A DNA stretch of 64,000 nucleotides from Pomphorhynchus laevis (Eukaryota > Acanthocephala > Palaeacanthocephala > Echinorhynchida > Pomphorhynchidae), in NCBI GenBank assembly GCA_012934845.2, contig WNNJ02001920.1, forward strand, positions 1 through 64,000, in the 5' to 3' direction. A program made the position numbers and the translations under genes. Under the pieces are notes generated by a model. That model was not told the origin of the DNA. It was given only the letters and a program-made list of their open reading frames with translations, and did not search any database. How positions within the stretch are numbered: the first letter of the stretch is position 1; each line of letters opens with the position of its first letter. Positions 46,465 to 58,587 of this stretch are shown here, in pieces.

Positions 46465-47090
46465 TTTTTGGACCAGCTGCTATGTTGAGTCGAGGAATAG
46501 GGGCCGCAACCTGATAACATAGCAGTTTCTCTTGATGACCTATAATCCTTATTCTGATACATCGTCCGTAATTTATTAGTCAATTCATAACAATTGACTT
46601 TTATTTTAAATTTCAACTATTACTTCAACTTGATGTCAACTTGATATAAATTATACAAAATGTTATAGCAATTATTTATTATTTATAATTATTTATTATT
46701 TTTTATAATATAAATTATGTTTATTTAATAAAATCAAGAATTAAATTATTATTTAATTATTAATGTTATTTAGCAATATAAAATCCATAATTATAATTAT
46801 TTATTATTAAGCAATTACTAAAATTATCTTATCTACAAGTTTTGAAAAAAATATATATTATTACTTTGTAATGTTAATGCGTCATTAATAATCATTTAAA
46901 TCCGAGCTATATCGTCTGTTATTTATTAGTCAATTTATAACATTTAACTTTTAATATCGTTGGAAACTTGAATTCATACAACAATCATTATATAACAATT
47001 ATTTATTATTTACAATTATTTATTATTTAATTATTTAAATTTGATTTGCCATTATTTTTTAATAGACTCAGTTGGCTGATCTGATTTATA
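46465..47090 (+). mobile_element. Old Naiad 3' tail, + orientation
   Basis: The module appears in sense direction: CTGCTATGTT (46477-46486) pairs with AACATAGCAG (46516-46525), a 10-bp perfect helix, while the GGCCCC/GGGGCC pairing has decayed (GGACCA). TTGATGACCTATAATCCTTA follows, then AT-rich tail with two similar ~330-bp halves, and the terminal motif (AGACTCAGTTGGCTGAT) near 47065-47082. Confidence 0.65.
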
Positions 47091-48010
47091 CATATTGTAT
47101 CAAATCTCCGTTTACAAATCGATGATATATTTAAACAGCTAAAAACAGTTATCAAGCCATCGTAATTTGTATGTCTTAAAATACCAGAGATATTCCAATA
47201 AAGTTTTACTAACCCAATGTGTTGTTGATGGAAATATTTAGTAGTTACAATGACTTTTGAGTAAATATAATGACTTTTATATATTCATTTGTTGTAAAGT
47301 CATTATTAAATCATTTGAGTAAATAAAATAACTTTTATTCACTTGTTAAGGTGACTTGAATGACCTAATTAGACAGCTACGCCGATAATGTACGTGTTAC
47401 ACTTGCTTGCTTGCAACATTCTCGTGTGTGATGTTAAATGAATTCTTCATGATTTTCGCTAACCGACCTGATATATGTATAAAATAGATAATATGTCTTA
47501 TGATAATTATTTATTTTTTATTATTAAATTATTTATTTTTATTTAGCATTATTTTTAATTTATAAATAGTATAAAATACGTAGACTCAGTTAACTGATTT
47601 GATTATTTAGTATCTAATTTGTAATTATTCTATCTTTAAAAAATTGATGAAAAATTTGAACGTCAATTAGAAAAATTGAACAATCAAAACAATTTTCATG
47701 GTTACCTGACATGTTATACTGTGAGTACCGTACCTGATGATAAACTACTGATGATTGTCAATCTAAGTAACCAGTTTATTCACAAATGTTCAATAAAACG
47801 TTTACACGATGAAATCATAGAATCTTGAAAAATTATAGCTAATCGATGGTTTCGTATATAATCTGCTTTCGAGATTTGTCACCGAAGCCGCTGCTAACAC
47901 ATATATTTTATATCAAAGTAAGTTTACGAAATCATATTTTAAAAAATATCTCAAGCAAATGTTCATAATTTGACTTCTTACCTTGTATTCTTTCTCTTTC
48001 GTGATGTACA
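47090..48010. other. AT-rich sequence with another Naiad terminus
   Basis: A + oriented Naiad end is recognisable at 47577-47600 (TACGTAGACTCAGTTAACTG) with AT-rich tail before it from about 47460. Short direct repeats of TGACTTTTGAGTAAATA type lie at 47245-47340. No gene recognised. Confidence 0.45.
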
Positions 48011-48017
48011 TTGATAC

Positions 48018-48480
48018 GAGAATTGATCATCTAACATCATGATATTTCTGGTTGTGGCACGACATTATCTTCACAAGTATTGTTCATATTCTTGATACAG
48101 CAGGACGCTACTAATCGGTCTGGATGGGTCTCATCAGCTGCTGACCCAGACCTACATTTCATGTTTCAACCCTTATTATCTGCTTTCTCCGTACACTGAT
48201 GCTGATCGGATTTGAGTTCAAATCCGATCAGCACCTGTGTATGGAGTAAGCCGATAATAAGAGTCGAAACGTGAATTAAAGATACGGGTCAGCAGCTGAT
48301 AAATACGCCCAGGCTGATTATTAGCGTCCTGCTGGTTCAAGAATATGAATAATACCTGTGAGGATAATGTTGTGCCACATTCATAAGAATTTCAGCTCAC
48401 AGGTGCAATCAAGTTAAATTAAAAACATTCATGGTAAGTGGTAGCATGAAAAACAATGATCCGGCAGGCGGATCACACAA
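48018..48480. mobile_element. Fold-back repeat family, head-to-head copies 2 and 3
   Basis: A - oriented copy (about 48050-48217) and a + oriented copy (48218-48480) meet at the palindrome GGATTTGAGTTCAAATCC (48208-48225). Each arm carries the segment set GTTGAAAC or GTCGAAACGTG, GGGTCAGCAGCTGAT and TAGCGTCCTGCT. The right half also has TTTCAGCTCACAGGTG and GTGGTAGCATGAAAAAC as at 13.8 kb. Arms are diverged from each other, so this is old compared with the perfect hairpin at 13.6 kb. Head-to-head terminal copies are a known habit of PLE insertions; the family assignment is inferred. Confidence 0.65.
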
Positions 48481-48584
48481 ATAGGTAGGTTTCTAATAGA
48501 TCGTTAGAATACGATCCCCTACCGAAAGTAATATAAAACATATATCTACACCACTGGAGCAGCCAGCCAAGTAGATGTAGCGTT

Positions 48585-48815
48585 TAATCAAGATACAGAC
48601 GTCCTGAGTTCCAATCCGATCAACACTAGTGTACGGCGTAAGCAGATAATAAAGGTCGAAACGTGAAATGTAGGTCTGGGTTAGCAGCTGATGAGACCCA
48701 CCTATGCTAATTAGTAGCGTCCTGCTTTATCAGGAATAGGAACAATACCTGTGAGGATAATATCGTGTCACAATCAGAAAAATTTCAGCTCACAGATGTA
48801 ATCAAATTAAAAACT
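48585..48815 (+). ncRNA. Fold-back repeat copy 4 with hammerhead core segments
   Basis: Three segments that build a hammerhead ribozyme are present: GGTC-GAAA-CGT (48654-48664), AGCAG-CTGATGA-GACC (48683-48698) and GCGTC-CTGCT (48717-48726). GGTC pairs with GACC (stem II), AGCAG with CTGCT (stem I) and ACGT with GCGT (stem III, one wobble), with GUC before the presumed cleavage point. Their linear order is not the canonical one, so a single copy could only fold with crossing strands; in a tandem dimer the order becomes canonical across units. Hammerheads are known from canonical Penelope elements. Activity is unproven. Confidence 0.4.
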
Positions 48816-48825
48816 ATATTCTGAT

Positions 48826-49029
48826 TTATTCTGTTTTTGAACTTTGGATATCAAACAATGAGTACTGCAAGAGACACTTTTGTGATGTGTCTTTCTCATG
48901 TGTGTAACAGGCGTTTATGTTGCCTGCACACGTAGCCTTATACGGCATATTTTTAAAATTTAGTATATGACATGTTTGCTGTGATATTTCTCCCTCAATT
49001 TCATTTTGATGGCAAAATATCGTTTTCAA
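48826..49029 (-). other. Small Cys-containing open frame
   Basis: A 67-codon - strand stretch ends with TAA (or continues from an AG at 49030 upstream). It encodes KTIFCHQNEIEGEISQQTC, NMPYKATCAGNINACYTHEK and SQKCLLQYSLF, with six Cys. I do not recognise it. A possible acceptor (AATTATCAG) precedes it, so it might be a terminal exon. It overlaps the right edge of the fold-back repeat, which argues for chance. Confidence 0.22.
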
Positions 49030-50520
49030 AGCGCTGATAATTTCTAGTGATAACTTTGAAATTTTACATTTTTAGCAGATTTTCTATTAAAATTAGTTTC
49101 CTATTAATAATTGGACATCAGCGTTGAGTCTAATTTAATTTTGCTCGTCATAAGTGTAAATATTTGTTACACTAAAAACAAACTTTATGCAATCTCCCAA
49201 ATTACTTGTGTCAAATCAATTTGTTTGTATTTGAAATTCCTTATCCCTTTTCTGCTGACTAATAAAAGCAAAATTACAGGTGGTATATATTTAATCTTTT
49301 TTAATCTTTTCATGTTTTTTTTTTGCAAATCCTGATAAATCTTTTGTTAATAATAAAAGATTCAACTCTATTTTATTTTCTTCTTTTATTTTACTAAAAA
49401 AGTGAAGCATTTCGTAATTTAAAATTTTTTGAATTTTTTTTAAACTGATTTTGCGTTCCATATAAAGTTATACTTTATGATTTTTTGTCGATTTGTAATA
49501 ATTTTAATTAAGCAATTATTCGATTAGATTTATACATTTATAAATTAAAATGATGTGATCTAAAAAATCTAATAAAATAATTTTTTATTAATAATTTTTA
49601 TATTTTTTATAAGTAATTTCAAAATCATTTTATAATTTGTTATCTTTTAATTACAAAATAATTAACGTTTTCTTTGAATCTTTTGCAAAATGTTATCGAA
49701 AGTATTATTTTTAAGCAATATGTAAAGTTGTTTAAATTATTCGCGAAAATAAGATTTAGCTAGGCATTCATTTACTGTAAGTTTTTAGCCTTACCTTTAT
49801 GAATTTTGTTAATACTTTTTACGTCATAAACAGGAAATGTTTAAAAATTATGTGGCAATTTTAATTCGATACAAATTAAAGATTTTATTCGGCAAGCACG
49901 GAATGCTAAATAACTCTATTTCTTAGTTTATTGATAGAATTATTTAAATCTGATAAAATTACATTCGTGATCATTTTACCCACACGAAAACAGTAATTTA
50001 TTTTACATTTCGGCTAATCTAGGTGATTGAGATTGACCCTTTTTGATGACTATAAAAATTTGTCATCTCAATCACAGAGAGTTTTTTTACATATTAAGTT
50101 CTTATTTCATCTTCAGAATATAAATTCAGGATTGAACATTAAAAGTTGTTTCGTTGAAGAAAGTTTGAAATTAAAAACTTTAGTCAAATGATCTGTTAAT
50201 CGATTAATTATTCGTTTTAAAATTAAATATTTGTTTTGAATATTGAATTTGTTTTGACTAAACCTCTACTAATAATAGAGGAGATCGCACAGTGATATGG
50301 CAGTAATAGACTGATCAGACGTGTATTACGTCGCTATGGTTGTTTTCGGTTGATAGAAACAGCAGTTATAATTTATCCAAATCAGTCGATAGTCTCTTTA
50401 ATTAATTTTAATTGCAAATACATAGACAAATAGATAAATGCAATAAATATCGAAATTTAAAAATCGAATTAGGTGGAAACGTCTACAAATCTAATAATCT
50501 AATTCGTCAAAGTATCAGAT
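49030..50520. other. AT-rich sequence, one long imperfect hairpin
   Basis: No gene recognised. GTGATTGAGAT at 50022 pairs with ATCTCAATCAC (50064-50074), one bulged base and about 26 nt of loop. T-rich runs at 49310-49470. Confidence 0.45.
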
Positions 50521-50522
50521 TA

Positions 50523-51120
50523 AATCAGCTAACTGAGTCTACGTATTTAATATAATTATAAACTAAACAAAACATAATAATGCTAAATCAAAATTTAATA
50601 ATTAAATAATAAAATTAATAACTGTTTTAAGATTTTCTATAATTTAAATCAAGTTAAAAAATAAAAATTAAAATAAACGTCATTTTTATGAATTGACTAA
50701 TAACATACGTTGTATCAGAATAAGAATTAGAGGTCATCAGGAGGAACTGCTATGCTATCAGGTTTCGGCCCCTAACTCCTCTACCCAACATAGCAGCGGG
50801 GCCAAATACATGCTAATGATGTATTTCCTCTGAAATAACTATCTAGTATCTTATTCTAATACAAAGTATATTATTTATTATCCATCCATAAAAATTTGCC
50901 ACTTAAGAGTTTAAATTTATTCTTTATATTATTGTGTTGATTTATATATTTTACTATTTTCTGCTTGATGTTATTTTTATAGTAACCTAGTTTAAAATAT
51001 GTATCTATTAAATTATTTAAATGATTTTGAAGAAAGCCAATATCATTACATATTGTTGCAATTCTTAAAATTTCATTATTTAATGTATTATATTTTATAT
51101 TATATTTTTTATATCATATT
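50523..51120 (-). mobile_element. Naiad PLE, 3' fragment
   Basis: Nearly identical to the tail and last RT codons of the 35.9-38.9 kb copy: terminal motif at 50523-50546, pseudoknot module at 50743-50840, KYINQHNNIKNKFKLLSG region and LNNLIDTYFKLG. Coding similarity stops at about 51110 in an AT-rich junction, after which another tail begins at about 51225. Confidence 0.85.
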
Positions 51121-51179
51121 TTTGCTCATGCAAAAATATGTTTCTTGATATTTCAAAGATAATCGTGATAAAACAGTCA

Positions 51180-52016
51180 GTAACATAATTATTTATAATT
51201 GCACAATTACTTATCCTGTCTCTCTCGATAGAGGAACTGATATGTTATCAGTTTCGGCCCCTAACTCCTCCACTCAACATAGCAGCGGGGCCAAATACGT
51301 GTTAAGGAGGTATTTGCTCTGATTAAATGTGATTATATAGAATCTTATTCTAATACAAAGTATATTATTCATTATCCATCCATAAAAATTGTCCGCTTAT
51401 GATTTAAAATTTATTTTTTATATTATTGTGTTGATTTATATATTTTACTATTTTCTCTTTGATGTTATTTTTATAGTAACCTAGTTTAAAATATGTATCT
51501 ATTAAATTATTTAAATGATTTTGAAGAAAGCTAATATCATTACATATTGTTACAATTCTTAAAATTTCATTATTTAATGTATTATATTTTATATTATATG
51601 GTATGCATGAATGCTCATGCAAAAATATGTTTCTTGTAAATTTAAATATGTCATCTTTACGATATAAATTAATAGTAGTTTTAGTTAATGTTAATTTAAT
51701 GTTCATATCTAGATATACACCTTCTTTATCATTAATATTGGTTTTGTTAAGAATGAGGCTTTCTGGATAAATGTGCTCACTAATTGAATAAAATTATTAG
51801 AATTAAATACACATATATTATCAATGCATCGAAACATATATTTCATATATTTATATTGTTTAGATTTAGTTTTTACACAGTTATGAACAAATTCATATTC
51901 TATAAAGCTTAAAAACAAGTCAGCTATAATTGGGCTACTATTACCACCCATTGGAACACCTTTTACTTGTCTAAATATAGATGTCCCTATTTTTAAATAA
52001 TTTTGATTTATCAAAT
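51180..52016 (-). mobile_element. Naiad PLE, RT C-terminal half and 3' module
   Basis: The variant module at 51227-51325 keeps GGCCCC/GGGGCC, a 7-of-8 pairing of CTGATATG with CATAGCAG, and AAATAC/GTATTT with a changed loop. Coding (52014 to about 51404): GTSIFRQVKGVPMGGNSSPI (motif B), then CIDN at 51817-51828 in place of YIDD, ILMIKKVYI, frame change, LTLTKTTINLYRKDDIF. It ends abruptly at 52016 against AT-rich sequence. It shares the unusual CIDN with the copy at 36.7 kb. Confidence 0.85.
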
Positions 52017-52149
52017 TTTAAATTTCAAATTTGAAAAATAGAATTTGAGACAAAATTTAATATTGAAAACAAAATTTGTTAATCTAGAGCAATTAATGAA
52101 GAGAATATAGCAATTACGATAACTTTCTGTATCAAAAATAGAATAAACG

Positions 52150-52820
52150 TTTAACGTATCCGCTCTTTTAACAAAAAAGAGCGGATACTGTGTTTGAAGG
52201 ATGGAAAGGAGGCGGTTGAGCGCATGACAGAGATTGTTCATTCCAGAGAATACGAGCGGCAATAAAAATGGAATGCCGGCCATAGTTCGAGAAAAATAAC
52301 AGAACATTGAGAAAAGAGTCACGTGAATGAAGATTTATGGAGGTGAGGCGAGATTTAGTAAGTGTAGGAATATGCAAATAAGAAGGCGAGTTTGAAGAAA
52401 AGAGTCGATAAGTGATACGAAGGATACGGAATATAATGTGGTTTTCCATAGTTAGCTAGTTGGGTTAGATAGGCAAGAGAAAATTTGATCAAAACGGCGG
52501 AGGCGAAAATGGATACGTATGGCGGAATTCACAAGGCTCCGTAGAGGAATAAGATAAAATTTAGAAGAGACAGCAAAAAAGATTGAGGAAAAATTGATGT
52601 TTGAAAACAATAGACTGGAGAAAAGAGAGTGACATGAGTTAAAATCGAGCGTGATCTTAACACGGCGAAGGTTTCGATGTAGAAGATTGCAAAATCGGGC
52701 TTTGTGAGAACGGATAAATCGGTATAAAGACAGTTGTCGAAGTTAACTCCAAAGAAAGTGAGATGATCGACTAGAGCGAGGCAAAATGAAAGATGATCAA
52801 AAATGTTTTCCATAGTTAGC
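52150..52820 (-). mobile_element. L2/CR1-like LINE 3' fragment
   Basis: About 620 bp closely similar to 6330-6960: SPSYLHIPTLTKSRLTSINL, SRDSFLNVLLFFSNYGRHSI and WNEQ on the - strand. The 5' end is near 52820. The 130 bp between the Naiad end (52016) and this fragment is unassigned. Confidence 0.8.
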
Positions 52821-54640
52821 CTGTTTAGTTTAGAAATACTTACTTAGCAATACATTTCTCTATCAATTTACTTTACGGCAATTTACTTATTACTTGACCG
52901 AAAATTAGCAATTTCCTTATTCGAATATAACTGTTTCAGTGAATAATTTGATATATTATCGATCTATCTGTCATTTATTGATCTATTTATTCCATACACG
53001 CAACAGGTACAATTTTCGCCAGAAATTTTAGCAGAATCAGCGACATTCTAATTTTACTCTCAATGCTTTATTTCCAAGCTGAAACTTTGTCACTTATTTT
53101 ACAGAAGATAAACATCTTAAACATTTTAAATAGTTGATAATTATCCATTATTGTTTAAGAATTATTAGAGCTGGATCAAAGAAAATAAGAAATTATTTTT
53201 GATATTTCGCTAACTTCTGTTAGCATCTTCAGAAAATTACAATGTGGTTTTAAAGCGTACATGCTTATATAAAAAATTTAAAATGACCGCCGCCATTTTA
53301 TTTAAGCAGGTGCTGCTGTTATTTACGAAAAACAGCTGCTTACATTGTTGTTTGAATTTTGGACACGATTTCGGCAACTTTTGAAATCATCCCTTTATTA
53401 TTATTTGTCAAGATTTTGTAAACGCTTTTTTTGTTTAAATAATCTTTTCTATTTTTATTTTTATACTTTTAATTATTTTTTCTAGTAATTTTAATTATTA
53501 TTTTTTATATTTCTTATTTTTTCAAATTATTTATTTTGAATGAAAATCCAAAAGTTGCCGAAATCGTGCTACAGCAATTCAAACAACACCTGATAATTTA
53601 ACACATATTTGAAAACTTTTCGGAAATACTTCACCCAGTTTTTCGTTCTCGATATAGTCGCTTCAATCTTGATGTTAAAGGCAAATATATTTTCTTCCTT
53701 CACATGCACTCTACTAAATCCTTATTATATAAAGATAATGATCAATCCTTATTTTTCTCTGCAACTATTAGTAATTCTTTAATCCACAGTCGTGTTTAAT
53801 CAACTACCCTGGAATCTGTCATTAAATTTGTGTATAAACATAGTATATAAACACTCCTTGAATAAACCTACCGTTATATCTATAAACATTGTATATAAAC
53901 CCTCCTTGAATAAACTTACCGTTATATCTGATTATTTTAACATTTCTTAACTTGAGTGCCTTGTTCTAAGCCAAGCAACTTCTATCTACTGTTATTCAAT
54001 TGATATTTTTCTGTCAAACTGACTTTCTCTTATCATACTGAAATTGCATACTTAAGATTCTCATTGATCATGTTCTATGACATATCAAGTTACAATATTG
54101 TTATTAATTACCATTTTATTTTGCTTTGACACTGTAAATTACTCTATCTATAAGTGGTCTATCTAGCTCTTGCTCTTTGGTCTCTGATATTTTACTTCCA
54201 GTCTTGGTTTCTTTTAATTTTTCTAATCGCAATTTTGCTGTCCACTACTACATATTCACCTTCGGTGACACCTAAAGTTTTCATGGGACACGTCCTTAGT
54301 TTTTTCTTTTTTGTAGTTTATCTTTTTATAATTTTTTATCTGCGTTTATCATATGAGTTTAGTACGCTGATGATGATGTTAAGTAGTTTGCGAAATATAA
54401 AATTCGCGTTTGTTCTTGCCATTCCATTTTATGAATTATTAAAATATATTTTATTCCCTTCAACCGATGCCCCGAATTTGTTGATTTAAGGTTATAGAAC
54501 GTAAGTTTGAATTCTGAAAATAATGCCGAGCAAAGGAAATTAGCGAAAAATCTATAAATCTAAAACTGTATAAAAATTAATTAAAATTAATTTTTTAATT
54601 AATATTAATTAAAAAATTATAATCTAATGTTTTTACGAAT
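52820..54640. other. Intergenic; one unit of the 164-bp repeat
   Basis: 53120-53245 is a single unit of the 33.7-kb repeat family (TTGATATTTCGCTAACTTCTG). 53820-53925 holds a duplicated TATAAACATAGTATATAAAC-like unit. A 111-codon hydrophobic + stretch at 54154-54489 is T-rich and has no family; I do not consider it a gene. Nothing else seen. Confidence 0.45.
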
Positions 54641-54659
54641 CGATTAAAAACGGCACATC

Positions 54660-55540
54660 ATTTTTTATGTAAACCTTTTATAACCGTAAGAAGGAACTGT
54701 TGGTCAGTCCCTATTGCTCGACCAACATGGCAGCGTCCATATTTGCTGCTAAATAACTTGACTTCGATCATCAGCTCCATCAGTCTAATGTATCACTCCG
54801 AGACGTTCCTAACCACTCAGCAGTCATCGTCAGTCAGATGAAGTGGTTAGGATGCGTTTCAACTGCTTTTGTGATAACTGTAAAGACACTAGCAATTGAT
54901 CATGATGCTAGACAAAACTCAGGTGCAGAAAGCGTTTTTACTGGATTGTTGCGTGTGTAGACTTCTAGTCATTCTTTATATGCAAGGCACAAATACGTAT
55001 CCGTTGATTACGAGGCACTGAATTTCTCACAGAATTCCAAAAGGAATGCGTCATTTTATAAATTGTTATTTCGAAAAATCGCTTGAAACTGTGGTCCAGG
55101 AGCCAAAGCTGGTTACGATTTTTTTGTATAAATGCCCTATTGTATAATAAATAGGGCATTAATACAAAATAGTGTTGATTTTTAGACTGGACATTGATTC
55201 ACGACTTTCAGTCACCATCTTCTATATATATCTTATTTCATTGATTATTTCTAATAATCAATGAAATATTGATATATTATATTATAATATATTATAGTAT
55301 ATATATTTATATATACAAAATGGTTTTGCTGCTAGACTGAACCTTGATTCACGACTTTCAGTCACCATGTCACTTCTAGACGACCAATGATTGCCCGGCA
55401 ACACTCACCAGTAGAATGAAGTAATCACTGGTCGTTTCAATTTTGCATGTGTGATATAGTGAATAAAGGCGTTTTCGACACCACTTTGCTTGATTGTCTG
55501 ATGCTTACGCTCTTTACCAGATCGAATTGCTGTGCGGACC
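54660..55540. repeat. Dispersed unclassified repeat, copy B
   Basis: 55180-55205 and 55340-55540 carry the same block as 45776-46020 (GATTCACGACTTTCAGTCAC occurs twice here). Near 54690-54750 GGAACTGTTGGTCAGTCCC and CCAACATGGCAGCG resemble a strongly diverged Naiad 3' module in which GACCAACA could pair with TGTTGGTC. A (TATTATA)n run lies at 55230-55310. No gene. Confidence 0.5.
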
Positions 55541-55549
55541 ATCCTTATA

Positions 55550-55880
55550 TATAAATAAAACAAAAATATTGACGCTTATCGAAACAATCGACTCATCTCA
55601 AGTGCCAATTTCAAAAAGAAATTGTCCCGTCTACATAGCCTTCTGCACCAGAAAATTTACGGAAGAACTTTTAACATTTTGTGTTCAATTTCTACAAGGA
55701 CATTATTTTAATTATATAATTATTATCTATAATTATTTTATAATTAGGAATTATTATCTTCAATTATTATCATTATTTAATTTATCAATATATTATTAAT
55801 AATAATATATTATTAATAATATATTATTATTCCTTATTAATAATTATTATTATTAATTATTATTATTATTCTGTTAAAAA
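55550..55880. other. Unassigned sequence with AT-repeat run
   Basis: ATATATAAATAAAACAAAAA at 55546 with TATTGACGC and CATCTCAAGT resembles 58300-58400, so a small dispersed repeat is likely. An open + stretch (55494-55799) has no family. From 55690 the sequence is mostly TAATTATT repeats. Confidence 0.4.
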
Positions 55881-55883
55881 GAT

Positions 55884-57540
55884 AAATCTAAATTATATAA
55901 AGATATGAAATATATGTTTCGATGACTTCTAAGCCTTATCCTTATTAATAATAAGGAATAATATTTTTTTAATAATAAATTTATTATTAACTCATAAAAC
56001 GTTTACAACTGAAAAGGGTTCCCGCAAATGGGCCTCTACATGTTTTGCAGTCAGCTTTCTTCGACGCATCGCTGTCCAAGCACGATATGTGCTCTCCTAC
56101 TTGCCCTATAAGAAGTTGAGGCAAGCCTTGCTAAGCATAAAGATAGTTTTCCTCGCATGTCGATGATTACTTCATGGTACGGAATAGACTTTCTAGCTGA
56201 TATCCTTCGCGCTATACTTTTCATTAAAGAGTCTGCTGCCGGTCCTATTCCCCCGCTTGTTGAAAACGCCAACGGAATGAATAACCCGTTATCAATTTCT
56301 TTTATTTGTTTCTGGTATTTTGAAATTTTACGATTTTCATGAAATTTGAAGGATGAGCTTGAACCACAGGCATACGATGGAGCAAAAGTATTGAATACAC
56401 AAACGTTAAAAAATGAATAATAATTAGAATAATGATATATAACAAACTATGTATCAGAATAAGGCTTAGAAGTCATCGAAACATATATTTCATATCTTTA
56501 TATAATTTAGATTTATTTTTTAACAGAAATGAACAAATTCATATTCTATAAAGCTTAAAAACAAGTCAGCTATAATTGGGCTACTATTACCACCCATCGG
56601 AACACCTTTTACTTGTCTAAATATAGATGTCCCTACTTTTAAATAATTTTGATTTATCAAAATATTTAAGGATTCTATTAATTCAATTTTATCCATATAT
56701 TTATATTTATTTGATGGTTTAATTTTTGTTAGATAGGCGTTATAATTATTATAACATATATATGTATATCTTTTTCCGAATATAAGGTTAATTAATTTTA
56801 CTAACGCTTCTTTAATATCTACTAAATCTAGATTTGTATAAAGAGTACTAAAATCGTATGTATTTATATTTTGAAAATTTATTCCTTTTGTCTGTTCTAA
56901 AAATTCTTTTGTAGAATTAATACTGAAATAATGTTTTATACCAGTATTAATTTCGATTAGCTTGCAATATTTTTTAAAATGTGCTTTAATTACTTTAAAA
57001 ATTTTATTCATATAAACCGAAAGCGGTTTTAATGTACATTTAAACGCACTACATATGAACCTAGGTTTCATTGAATTTTTATGTAATTTTGGATTCCAAT
57101 ATAATATAGGTATAGTTTTATTATCTGATTCAAATTTTATACCCGTCTTATCCATTATAGAACAATGACTTGCAATAATTGTTTCTAAACTTAAATCACT
57201 ACATTCATATGTTGTGTTTATATTTAAATCATTTTAATTAACTTCTTTTACCAGTATATCATAATAAAGCCTTTTACTAGCTTTATCAATTGTTGTTATT
57301 ATATAGTTATGCTTTAATTTAGTAAGTTATGTATCCATATCTTTATTAATTTTATTGTTCCTTATATAATTGTTTGTTATTTTCATTTCCTCTCTAATTT
57401 TATATATAAGTTTTCCAAATGTTTATCTTTGATGTATTTAAGCTTTTACTATTAATCAACTTATCAAAGTAATCATTTAAGTTATTATATAACGAATTGT
57501 AAATTTTATTTTTGTCGTGGTTATTATTTATACCCTTTTG
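55884..57540 (-). mobile_element. Naiad PLE, RT core copy with inverted scrap
   Basis: The - strand coding region 57155-56520 is a 211-codon open frame: ILYWNPKLHKNSMKPRFICS, LKPLSVYMNKIFKVIKAHFK (frame intact where the 37.2-kb copy is shifted), NTYDFSTLYTNL (motif A) and QVKGVPMGGNSSPIIADLFL (motif B). It stops before motif C. Upstream, decayed RT N-terminus reaches about 57540. The 3' edge (56461-56514) is repeated exactly in reverse at 55884-55936, enclosing about 520 bp that includes a LINE fragment. Confidence 0.8.
56030..56280 (-). mobile_element. LINE ORF2 C-terminal scrap
   Basis: The - strand reads FSTSGGIGPAADSLMKSIAR, SARKSIPYHEVIIDMRGKLS and LCLARLASTSYRASR. This follows the pattern GGMGxEAxxFxKRLA...KxxxPYxxxxxxxRxKLSFxLLRSxxxCxRGxR at the very end of certain invertebrate LINE-like ORFs, the same class as 21.1 kb. 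Only about 75 codons remain. Confidence 0.6.
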
Positions 57541-57544
57541 ATAT

Positions 57545-58580
57545 CTTTTAATTTGATATCTTTATTAATTTGATATAGTTATCTTTTAATCTTTCCTCTG
57601 ATCTTTCCTTTTATAAATATTATAAAAATTATTTAAAAATAAAATTCTTGTTTAAAGAATTTATTGATTTATTGAAAATCACTCATAAATTGTTTTATTG
57701 GCTCTATATAGGCATTAATACTCTACCTATCTAAATTGTAACTAAAAGTCATTTTTAATGACAAATTGATTTAATCAAATGATGGATTAGCAATGGTATC
57801 ATACATTTTATCATTAGACATGATGTACTATTTGTCATTCACCAATACCTTTTATCATTAGACAAAAGATATTGGTAAATGATGTGGTAAGGTTGTTGCG
57901 GTAAGGCTGATTTAGAAATAATCAACGAAATAATTTATATGCATTTATATTTGGTGTTTAAGTTTATTGGCTGTTTATGCCAGGTGTTTATGAGGAAAAC
58001 ATAGTGATTTATTTACAAGTACACTATTATGTGTCCCAGGGCAAGTGTAACAACAAATTATATTTTATATATTTGTACACTTTAAAGTGCCCCTATAAAA
58101 CAGCATTTCTATTAAAAGGAATTTAGTGCCTGATGCAAGGTTAATCGCAATACGCACTGCCATGCACAGAGCTTATGCTAAATTTCCTCTGATTATTCAG
58201 ATTAAGGATAGTTATGCTTTTCTAGCTTTAAACGCTGTTTAAGCGTGTGTTAAGGTGCCTATGGATGATTATTAAAGTCACGGTACTGATGAGCTTTATA
58301 TATAGAAACAAAATAAAAATATTGACGCAAGGATGTATCCCGTAGAACTCTAAGACTGATCGAAACTTCGAATCATCTCAAGTAACTCCACAGACACGAT
58401 CTTACATTGTTAGTTATTGTTAAGTAATTCCTTCTATTATTAGAAATATTTCCGATATTCTTAATTTCAGAAAGTTAAAAATAATTGAAAATTACTCAAT
58501 CACACAATCTGATTACACGTTTATATCATTTTTAATTAAGATGCATGAAGAAAATCAGCACATTAATGGGTAAACTCTCC
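57545..58580. other. Intergenic sequence without a gene
   Basis: An inverted pair ATTAGACATGATGTACTA / ATGACAAA-type words around 57800-57870 suggests a small fold-back (TTTATCATTAGACA occurs twice). 58300-58400 repeats part of 55540-55620. No coding region recognised. Confidence 0.45.
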
Positions 58581-58587
58581 ACGTTCA

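Noticed and set aside
49111-49335. Small + strand gene
   Set aside because: AT-rich chance frame with poly-T at its end and no recognisable motif.
54154-54489. Membrane protein gene (hydrophobic 111-codon frame)
   Set aside because: T-rich composition explains the hydrophobic translation; no start context, splice signals or family.
58270-58330. Hammerhead-like CTGATGAGC...GAAAC at 58280-58313
   Set aside because: The bases beside the two boxes do not pair (no stem II) and no cleavage strand was found.
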